This document shows positions 1 through 6,776 of a stretch of DNA of 64,000 nucleotides, in pieces. Position 1 is the first letter of the stretch. Every line of letters begins with the position of its first letter. The translations under genes and the position numbers were made by a program. This DNA comes from AP-15 sp963724435. GTDB taxonomy: Bacteria > Pseudomonadota > Alphaproteobacteria > ATCC43930 > CGMCC-115725. The stretch lies in the NCBI GenBank assembly GCA_963724435.1, contig CAVRUN010000019.1, positions 62,001-126,000 on the forward strand. Reading direction: 5' to 3'. Below the pieces are notes generated by a model that was not told the origin of the DNA, made no database searches, and saw only the letters and a program-made list of their open reading frames with translations.

Positions 1-423
1 GGATGCTTCCACAGCCTCGACCTCGAGCGGGGCGAGGAGGCGCAGGTTTGGAAGCGACCGCGCGTGTTCGATCAACGCGCAGCGTAAAACCCGGTTCTCG
101 ACGATCCAGCCGAGCGGCGCATCCGTTCCGAGTTCACGGTGGTCGTAGTGCAAAAATAGCGGCGCGTTATCGTCGACGACCCGAATTTCGAGGATCGGTT
201 CAGCGTGCGCTGCGATCGAGGGCCACAACCCCAATGCTTCCAGGATCCGCTGCGAGCCGTACGCGAGGGCCGAACTGCGCCCGTCGAACGCAGCTTCCAA
301 CATTGCATTTAGGTCCTGGCGGTCGACGACGGCGCAAGGAAGACCCGCGCCAGAACAAGCAATCCCCAGCACCAGCCCGTTCAGCCCGCCACCGGCGATC
401 AGCAGTTCGATATCGTCGGTCAT
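1..423 (-). CDS. UbiH/UbiF-family FAD-dependent hydroxylase, N-terminal part (cut by window edge)
   Basis: The reverse strand is open from an ATG at 423 to the left edge (141 codons, no stop). The protein begins MTDDIELLIAGGGLNGL, a GxGxxG dinucleotide-binding loop for FAD at about residues 10-15. The segment FDGRSSALAYGSQRIL at about residues 46-61 resembles the substrate-side signature of UbiH/UbiF/VisC hydroxylases. These flavoproteins hydroxylate the aromatic ring during ubiquinone synthesis at the inner membrane. The C-terminal half, including the second FAD motif, lies outside the window, so the exact ring position (UbiH, UbiF, UbiL) cannot be told. It is divergent from ftsK, with about 290 bases between the starts and no gene seen there. 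Confidence 0.8.
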   Translation of the reverse strand, partial: MTDDIELLIAGGGLNGLVLGIACSGAGLPCAVVDRQDLNAMLEAAFDGRSSALAYGSQRILEALGLWPSIAAHAEPILEIRVVDDNAPLFLHYDHRELGTDAPLGWIVENRVLRCALIEHARSLPNLRLLAPLEVEAVEAS

Positions 424-716
424 CTGTTTGCTCGTCAGGGCGGCCGCCAAGCGGAGTAGCTCGGTAACATAGCGCGTTTAGCTTTGTGGGGTAGGGTAAA
501 GACCCTGCTGACAGCTTGCAGGAGCGGCGTATTCCGCCCGTTTCCACAGCGTAATCGATAAACCTTCACGCGATGCTTCCGACGGACAAACTCGCTCGGC
601 AGCCGGAAGTGATTGGCTGGCGCCGGCGTTCGGGATATCTTGCAAGTAGCACGGCGGGAACGGGTCGGAGGTCGAGCGCCGCGCGCGGGGGTAGGTAGGC
701 CGGCATCGGGGGAAGC

Positions 717-3143
717 ATGGCCAGATCGATGAGTATGACCGCGGGAGTGCGCTCTCGCCGGATACGCGCATGGACGGACACAAGGGCGGCGCTCAAGCGC
801 CGGTTCTTCGAGACGCTTGGATTTTGCCTGCTGCTGGCCGCTTTGCTGATTCTGGCGGCGCTTTTCTCTTATAGTGCACGAGACCCGTCGCTGGACACCG
901 CGATCGATACCCCTGCGCATAACTTCATTGGCGGCAACGGGGCGATAGTTGCGGACCTGCTCCGCCAAGGTTTTGGATTCGCCGCTTTCGTGATCCCGGT
1001 TACTCTTGTCGGCTGGTCGCTGCGGCTATTGCTGGATCGCCCGCTGCAATCGTTCTGGCTCAAGCTCGGTCTGCTGCCGGTGGCAGTGATCTTGGCCTCG
1101 CTCGGCTTATCCGTGCTTGATTCCGGAGAAAGCTCCAGCAGCGTCGCCTATGGCGGGGTGCTCGGCTGGGAGATGCAGCGTTTGTTGGCAGGGGCGGGGT
1201 TCGGGTCACTGGCCTTACCGGCATCGATGACCGCGGCTGCCGGGCTTGGGTTATTACTGTTGCTGGTTCTCGGTCTGTCCTGGCGTGATTGGCACCAACT
1301 TGGGAGCGGCGCTAGCCGCGGTGCCAGGCGGGTCGCAGGGTTTTCTGGGCGCGGGACAATCGTGGCAGCGACGTTAGGGGGCAAAGTGGCGCGGCAGTGG
1401 TGGCCAGCGCGCTCCCGCGGCGATACCGGCCCTACAGCAGTCGAGACCTCGCCGAGCGCGGTTGTGACCGCATTCGCGGAACAGCGCGAGCCACGCCTCG
1501 ATCGCGGGCCTTCGGTCAGCACGCCGTTAGAAGCAGGCGGACGCAACAGCCTGATCCGATTGATCTCGCCGCAGCCGCGGCCGGCGGTGGCTGGAAAGCG
1601 CGCCGAAGAAGAGCGCCAGGCCAAACTTGATCTCGTGCCCGACGAGGAGCCGGTCCTGCCTGCGCTCGACCTCTTGGTCAAGGCTCCAATAGTGAAGGTC
1701 GCGGCGATTGACGAGGAGGCCCTCGAGAAAAACGCGCGGATGCTCGAAACCGTACTCGAAGATTACGGGGTGCGCGGCCAGATCGTCCAAGTCCGCCCCG
1801 GCCCGGTGGTCACGCTATACGAGTTGGAGCCGGCGCCAGGGATCAAGGCGTCACGGATAATCGGTCTTGCGGACGATATCGCGCGTTCAATGAGCGCGAT
1901 CTCGGTGCGGGTCGCGGTCGTGCCGGGGCGCAGCGTGATCGGCATCGAACTGCCGAACCGCAGGGCGGAAACGGTCTATCTGCGTGAATTGCTCGATTCG
2001 CCGATTTATGAAAAGCATCCGGGCCGGTTAGCGTTGATCCTCGGCAAGGATATCTCGGGAGAGCCGGTCTTGGCCGACCTCTCCAAGATGCCGCATTTAT
2101 TAATCGCTGGTACAACCGGCTCGGGGAAATCGGTCGGCATTAACACGATGATTTTGTCAATTCTGTATCGGATGCCGCCCGACCACTGCAAATTCATTAT
2201 GGTCGATCCGAAGATGCTTGAATTGTCCGTCTATGACGGCATTCCGCATCTGTTAGCGCCGGTCGTAACCGACCCAAAAAAAGCCGTGCTCGCGCTCAAA
2301 TGGGTCGTGCGCGAGATGGAGAACCGCTATCGCAAAATGTCGAAGCTCGGCGTGCGCAACATAGATGGGTTCAATGCCCGGCTAGCTGAGGCCGCTACCA
2401 AAGGCGAGAGCCTGGTTCGCAAGGTGCAAACCGGCTTTGACGAAGAGACCGGTTTACCGATTTTTGAGGACCAGCCCTTCGACACCAGCGAATTGCCGCT
2501 GATAATCGTCGTCGTCGACGAAATGGCCGATCTCATGCTGGTCGCCGGCAAAGAGATTGAGGCGGCGATCCAGCGCCTGGCGCAGATGGCGAGGGCTGCA
2601 GGTATTCACATTATTATGGCGACGCAGCGTCCGTCGGTTGACGTCATTACCGGCACAATCAAAGCGAATTTCCCAACCCGGATCAGTTTTCAAGTCACCT
2701 CCAAAATCGACAGCCGTACCATTCTCGGCGAAGGCGGCGCCGAACAGCTACTTGGCCGCGGCGACATGCTCTACATGGCGGGTGGCGGGCGAATCACCCG
2801 CGTTCACGGGCCGTTCGTGTCGGACGAAGAAGTCGAGCGCGTCGTGTCGTTCCTCAAGGCGCGTGGCGAGCCCGATTATATCGACGAAATCACCGAGGAG
2901 GAGGACGGGCCGCTGGATCCGCTCGCCGGTGAGGATGACGTCGATTTGGGCGATATGCTGTACCGCCAAGCGCTTGCTATCGTTTGCCGCGAGCGCAAGG
3001 CATCGACCAGCTTTGTTCAACGCCATCTACAGATCGGCTACAACCGAGCGGCACGAATCATCGAGCGCATGGAGACCGAAGGGATTGTCAGCGCCGCGAA
3101 CCATGTCGGGAAGCGCGAAGTCCTGGCTCGAGCGGGTGAATAA
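717..3143 (+). CDS. ftsK: DNA translocase FtsK
   Basis: The 808-residue protein is a septum-anchored DNA pump that clears and resolves chromosome ends at division. The order is an N-terminal membrane part with about four hydrophobic segments (residues ~28-190), a short linker, and the motor. The motor has Walker A GTTGSGKS near residue 465 and Walker B IIVVVDEMADLM near residue 597. The C-terminal gamma winged helix (SFVQRHLQIGYNRAARIIE) reads KOPS-type sites. The linker is short compared with E. coli FtsK, as usual in alphaproteobacteria. A purine-rich GGGGGAAG lies just before the ATG and fixes the start. lolA follows about 75 bases later on the same strand. Confidence 0.96.
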   Translation: MARSMSMTAGVRSRRIRAWTDTRAALKRRFFETLGFCLLLAALLILAALFSYSARDPSLDTAIDTPAHNFIGGNGAIVADLLRQGFGFAAFVIPVTLVGWSLRLLLDRPLQSFWLKLGLLPVAVILASLGLSVLDSGESSSSVAYGGVLGWEMQRLLAGAGFGSLALPASMTAAAGLGLLLLLVLGLSWRDWHQLGSGASRGARRVAGFSGRGTIVAATLGGKVARQWWPARSRGDTGPTAVETSPSAVVTAFAEQREPRLDRGPSVSTPLEAGGRNSLIRLISPQPRPAVAGKRAEEERQAKLDLVPDEEPVLPALDLLVKAPIVKVAAIDEEALEKNARMLETVLEDYGVRGQIVQVRPGPVVTLYELEPAPGIKASRIIGLADDIARSMSAISVRVAVVPGRSVIGIELPNRRAETVYLRELLDSPIYEKHPGRLALILGKDISGEPVLADLSKMPHLLIAGTTGSGKSVGINTMILSILYRMPPDHCKFIMVDPKMLELSVYDGIPHLLAPVVTDPKKAVLALKWVVREMENRYRKMSKLGVRNIDGFNARLAEAATKGESLVRKVQTGFDEETGLPIFEDQPFDTSELPLIIVVVDEMADLMLVAGKEIEAAIQRLAQMARAAGIHIIMATQRPSVDVITGTIKANFPTRISFQVTSKIDSRTILGEGGAEQLLGRGDMLYMAGGGRITRVHGPFVSDEEVERVVSFLKARGEPDYIDEITEEEDGPLDPLAGEDDVDLGDMLYRQALAIVCRERKASTSFVQRHLQIGYNRAARIIERMETEGIVSAANHVGKREVLARAGE

Positions 3144-3216
3144 GCGCAATTGACGAAGCTTGTCCGCGAACTCATGTCCCGTCCCAAGACGGGCGGAACG
3201 AATAAAGAGCGCGGGC

Positions 3217-3903
3217 ATGGTGATTCGGGTTGGAAAAGGCTGGGTGCGCGACACAGGGGCGGGATGGCGGCGAGTGCTGTCGGTCCTGGCGCTGGCTATG
3301 GCGGTGCTGATGCCGCTCGGCACCGTGCTCGCAGAGGCGCCGCCGCCGGCGCAATTGACCGCCCAGGACCAGGCTGAACTGCAACGGATCGCGACCTATC
3401 TCAACAGCATCGGCACAATGACCGCGCGCTTTCACCAGCGTGCGGCAAATGGCGGCACCGCCGCCGGCTGGCTGTGGATGGAACGTCCCGGGCGGATGCG
3501 GTTTCAATATGATCCGCCAAACCCAATCCTGCTGATCGCCGATCGTTTCTATGTTTATTACATTGATACCCAGTTGGCCGAAGTATCGGAGGTTGGGCTG
3601 AAATCCACCCCGGCGTGGTTTCTTTTGCGGGTTCCGATCAGTTTTAACGATCTTGAAGTTACCCGATTTGAGCGCGGAGATAATATGTTGCGGATTACTG
3701 TCGTCGATCCCACTGCCCCCGACAATGGCAGCCTGACGATGACTTTTACCGAGAACCCGCTTTCGCTGAACCAGTGGACGGTTGTCGATCAGCAGCGGCA
3801 TGTGACGACGGTGTCGCTGAGTCAGCAACAATTCGGTATGGCGCTCGACCCTAACCTGTTTGTATATCAAAACCCGTACTATTCGCGTCGCAGCAACGAA
3901 TAA
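3217..3903 (+). CDS. lolA: Outer-membrane lipoprotein carrier protein LolA
   Basis: This periplasmic chaperone ferries lipoproteins from the LolCDE release complex to the outer membrane. The chosen ATG gives 228 residues with a basic N-region, a hydrophobic core (VLSVLALAMAVLM) and a plausible cleavage after LGTVLA near residue 39. The body has family features: GTMTARFHQ, then GWLWMERPGRMRFQYDPP, where the lipid-cavity strands start, and a C-terminal FVYQNPYY. A TTG start at 3160 would add 19 residues in front of the signal peptide and is less likely. It follows ftsK, an order known from related alphaproteobacteria. Confidence 0.93.
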   Translation: MVIRVGKGWVRDTGAGWRRVLSVLALAMAVLMPLGTVLAEAPPPAQLTAQDQAELQRIATYLNSIGTMTARFHQRAANGGTAAGWLWMERPGRMRFQYDPPNPILLIADRFYVYYIDTQLAEVSEVGLKSTPAWFLLRVPISFNDLEVTRFERGDNMLRITVVDPTAPDNGSLTMTFTENPLSLNQWTVVDQQRHVTTVSLSQQQFGMALDPNLFVYQNPYYSRRSNE

Positions 3904-3919
3904 TAGAGCCTCGCCACAA

Positions 3920-4693
3920 ATGCGATCCCCACCTCTCCCGATAATCGGCATCCCCGCTTGCCGGCGTACGATCAACGAACGGGTTGTGCACACCGTTGCC
4001 GACAAGTACCCGGTCGCGGTCATTGAGGCGACCGGCTGCTTGCCGTTGTTGATCCCGGCGGTCGGGTCACGAATTGATATTGCCGCATTGCTCGACCGGC
4101 TCGACGGTCTGTTGCTAACCGGCAGCCCGTCTAACGTCCACCCCAGCGAATACGGCCACGAACCGCTCGACGACGAGATCTTGCATGATCCGGAGCGTGA
4201 CGCCACGACGCTGCCGCTGATCCGCGAGGCGGTGCAGCGCGACCTCCCGATTCTAGCGATTTGTCGGGGAATTCAGGAGCTGAACGTGGCGCTCGGCGGC
4301 ACCTTGCACCAGCGGTTGCACGCGATGCCGAACCGGATCAGCCATCGGCCGCGCAAGGATTCTCCGGACGGTCCCTATGGTTGGGCCCACAGCGTCGCGC
4401 TAACACCGGGGGGGTTGCTCGCGGTGCTCGCCGGCAGCGAGGAGATCATGGTCAATTCCCTACATTCGCAGGGCATCGACCAGCCGGCCCCGGGGCTCCG
4501 CATTGAGGCGGTGGCGCCTGACGGCCAAATCGAGGGGGTTACTCTGCCCCAAGCACGTTTTGTCGTTGGCGTGCAATGGCATCCTGAGTACAAGGTGCTG
4601 GAGAATCCGGTCTCTACTGCGCTGTTTGCGGCTTTTGGTCGTGCTAGCCGTCCAGCCGCTGCTGGTCCGGAGCTAGCAATTCGCGCGGCCTGA
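3920..4693 (+). CDS. Gamma-glutamyl-gamma-aminobutyrate hydrolase-type class I glutamine amidotransferase (peptidase C26)
   Basis: The 257-residue protein has the catalytic triad of class I glutamine amidotransferases: Cys115 in LAICRGIQELN, and His221 and Glu223 in GVQWHPEY. The N-terminal PIIGIPAC and LLLTGSPSNVHPSEYG match the PuuD-type hydrolases that split gamma-glutamyl-linked amines such as gamma-Glu-GABA in putrescine breakdown. No other putrescine genes are nearby, so the substrate is open. An upstream ATG at 3860 would overlap the end of lolA by more than 40 bases; the ATG at 3920, 16 bases after the lolA stop, is preferred. Confidence 0.88.
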   Translation: MRSPPLPIIGIPACRRTINERVVHTVADKYPVAVIEATGCLPLLIPAVGSRIDIAALLDRLDGLLLTGSPSNVHPSEYGHEPLDDEILHDPERDATTLPLIREAVQRDLPILAICRGIQELNVALGGTLHQRLHAMPNRISHRPRKDSPDGPYGWAHSVALTPGGLLAVLAGSEEIMVNSLHSQGIDQPAPGLRIEAVAPDGQIEGVTLPQARFVVGVQWHPEYKVLENPVSTALFAAFGRASRPAAAGPELAIRAA

Positions 4694-4882
4694 GAGAATC
4701 GCAATTCGTTCCACACGGTCGCATGCCAATTTCTTCTTTCGGCCATGCAAGAATCGGGGGGTTGCTTTGCCCGATTCGCACCCCATGTCAAATTTCCAGA
4801 AGCGGGGAGGGTGAAGAGCCCTCTCAAAAACGGTCCCGTCTCCCCTGCGGGCCCGATTTCCCCCAAACGCTTCTGACATGCA

Positions 4883-4924
4883 GGCGCCCGGTCTTCCCCC
4901 CCGACCGGGCGCCGTTTTGTTTTC
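4883..4924 (+). terminator. Rho-independent terminator upstream of xthA
   Basis: There is a perfect 11-base inverted repeat (GGCGCCCGGTC at 4883-4893, GACCGGGCGCC at 4903-4913) with a 9-base loop. It is followed directly by GTTTTGTTTTC. It ends transcription from the amidotransferase side and separates it from xthA at 4966. Confidence 0.88.
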
Positions 4925-4965
4925 ATCCCGCGAGTGGCCTCGCCTTCGCGCGAGCCCGGTGAAGC

Positions 4966-5763
4966 ATGGCTCTGCGGCTTGCGACCTGGAACATCAACTC
5001 GGTTCGGCTTCGCATCGAGAATGTCTGTAGACTGGTTGCCGAGTGGGCCCCCGATATACTTTGCCTACAGGAAACGAAGACCCCGGACGCGCTATTCCCG
5101 ACCGAATCACTTGAAGCAGTCGGGTATCGGTACCGCCTGGTGCACGGGATGAAGGGTTATAATGGCGTCGCCATTTTATCGCGCTTTCCGTTCGACACGC
5201 CGGAAACTCGTAACTGGTGTGCACGCGAAGATTGCCGCCATGCGATAGCAGTGCTGCCGGGCGGGATAGAACTGCACAACATCTATGTTCCAGCTGGGGG
5301 CGATATACCCGATCCAGATGCGAACCCAAAGTTCGCCCACAAGCTGCAGTTTCTCGATGAAGTTACCGCGTGGTTCGCCGCCGAGCGCTGCGATGGCCGC
5401 CCGATGGTTGCGGTCGGCGATCTCAATATCGCGCCGCTGGAAGCGGATGTTTGGTCGCATAAGCAGCTCCTGACCGTGGTCAGCCATACCCCGGTCGAAG
5501 TCGCGCGCCTCGACCGGCTTCAGCAGGCCGGTGGATTTGTCGATGCAGTGCGGCATTTTGTGCCGCCGCCGGAGCGCCTCTATACTTGGTGGAGCTATCG
5601 CGCTCGCGACTGGGCGGCTTCAAATCGGGGGCGGCGGCTCGATCATATTTGGGCGACGCCCGGGATCGTCGCGGAACTCACGGACGCGCGAGTGTTACGC
5701 GACAGCCGCAGCTGGGCGAAGGCTTCCGACCACGTCCCGGTTATGGTGACAATCGGGAGTTGA
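4966..5763 (+). CDS. xthA: Exodeoxyribonuclease III
   Basis: This 265-residue protein is an AP endonuclease and 3'-5' exonuclease of base-excision repair. The active-site set is complete: Glu36 in LQETK, Asp152 and Asn154 in GDLNIAP, the RRLDHIW loop and His256 in SDHVPV. The N-terminus LATWNINSVRLR is typical of the family, and the length matches. GGTGAAG sits just before the ATG. Its 3' end overlaps the convergent methyltransferase by 23 bases. Confidence 0.96.
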   Translation: MALRLATWNINSVRLRIENVCRLVAEWAPDILCLQETKTPDALFPTESLEAVGYRYRLVHGMKGYNGVAILSRFPFDTPETRNWCAREDCRHAIAVLPGGIELHNIYVPAGGDIPDPDANPKFAHKLQFLDEVTAWFAAERCDGRPMVAVGDLNIAPLEADVWSHKQLLTVVSHTPVEVARLDRLQQAGGFVDAVRHFVPPPERLYTWWSYRARDWAASNRGRRLDHIWATPGIVAELTDARVLRDSRSWAKASDHVPVMVTIGS

Positions 5764-6247
5764 CGTGGCGATAGACGTGGTAGCGCCCTAGCGCCACGCC
5801 GCAAGGCAGAGGTATCGAGGCCAGTTTCGCTAACTCAAGCGCCATCTCGCTGACAATAACGCCGCCGGGTCCAAGCAGCGGCGCTACCAGCGGCGCCAAT
5901 TCCCTGGCCAGCGCTTGGTTTGCCGCGGCATCCCCGGTTCCAGGGTCGAAATGCGCCAGCGCAATCCTTTCCATAAGCCGCTGGCGCGCCGCCCGAAGAG
6001 TTTCGCGCATGTCGCCCAGCAACAAGAATTCTTTCGGAGGAATACAGTCGGGATGGGCGGCGATTTGACGCTCGCAGACGAAGATGTCCCGCTCCGGGAA
6101 AAGCTCGCGCAGATGATCGTAGGTGCGGCCATTGCCAAGCCCGAGCTCGAGGACCGCCCCGTCGACGCCGCGTACCAGGCTCGCCGCCATATTGAGGCAG
6201 GCGCGTTGCGCCTCCAGCCGTCGGATGAAGCTGTCGAGCCGGCTCAC
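5741..6247 (-). CDS. Small class I SAM-dependent methyltransferase
   Basis: The 168-residue protein has a clear SAM-binding motif I, VLELGLGNGRTYDHL, near residues 32-46. An acidic residue follows the second strand (IFVCERQ), and there is LAHFDPGTGD near the motif-IV position. It resembles the short methyltransferases of the Methyltransf_17 type, whose substrate I do not know. It is last in a leftward operon after the cyclic-nucleotide-binding protein (10-base gap) and the large ABC protein. That suggests a role in the same transport or glycan process, but this is only context. Its end overlaps xthA tail to tail. Confidence 0.82.
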   Translation of the reverse strand: MSRLDSFIRRLEAQRACLNMAASLVRGVDGAVLELGLGNGRTYDHLRELFPERDIFVCERQIAAHPDCIPPKEFLLLGDMRETLRAARQRLMERIALAHFDPGTGDAAANQALARELAPLVAPLLGPGGVIVSEMALELAKLASIPLPCGVALGRYHVYRHVNSRLSP

Positions 6248-6257
6248 CGCTGGTGGA

Positions 6258-6740
6258 TCAAGCCGCGATCCCGACCTGTTCTCGCAGCCGCTTTACCTCC
6301 GCCAGTGCTGTACTCAACTGATTGTTGGTCGATGACAGCCGCTGCGCCAATTCCTGCATGATCGTTACCGCCATTGTCGGGAACTCGCGCACCATTCGCA
6401 TGAACGGCTCCTTTGAGATACGCAGCGCGATCAGACGGTTTTTGGCCCGCACCGTAGCGTTGCGCGGCATGTTTACCAAAATCGCGATCTCGCCAAAGAT
6501 CTCATTTGGACCCAGGGTGGCAACTGTCACCGGCCCGGCGGGAGTCGTGACGACAACCTCCGCCTCGCCATCGATGATCAGATAGGCGGCGTCGGCAGGA
6601 TCGCCCTGGCGGACGATCAGCTTGCCTGCGTCGAACCCAACCCGCTCGCTCATGAATGCCAACAGCTTGAGTTTCGCCGGTTCGATCTCGGCAAAGAACG
6701 GCACTCGACGCAACAATTCAAATTCCTGTTTTAGGCTCAT
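6258..6740 (-). CDS. Stand-alone cyclic-nucleotide-binding (Crp-type) domain protein without DNA-binding domain
   Basis: The 160 residues form one cNMP-binding domain. Residues ~12-110 carry the glycines and the phosphate-binding cassette FGEIAILVNMPRNATVRA, including the Glu and the Arg that contact cyclic nucleotide in Crp-type folds. No winged helix follows. Instead residues ~118-155 are a predicted helical tail (QELAQRLSSTNNQLSTALAEVKRLREQV) that could form a coiled coil. It is therefore probably not a transcription factor; it may be a ligand-sensing adaptor for the ABC protein encoded immediately upstream (36-base gap, start preceded by GGAGGGAGG-like purines). What it binds is unknown. 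Confidence 0.85.
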   Translation of the reverse strand: MSLKQEFELLRRVPFFAEIEPAKLKLLAFMSERVGFDAGKLIVRQGDPADAAYLIIDGEAEVVVTTPAGPVTVATLGPNEIFGEIAILVNMPRNATVRAKNRLIALRISKEPFMRMVREFPTMAVTIMQELAQRLSSTNNQLSTALAEVKRLREQVGIAA

Positions 6741-6776
6741 TTACCTCCCTCCTTCGCGTTCTCCCGGTCGCTTTGT

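Noticed and set aside
3172..4206. Reverse open frame of about 344 codons opposite lolA and the amidotransferase gene
   Set aside because: It covers parts of two clear forward genes and has no recognisable domain.
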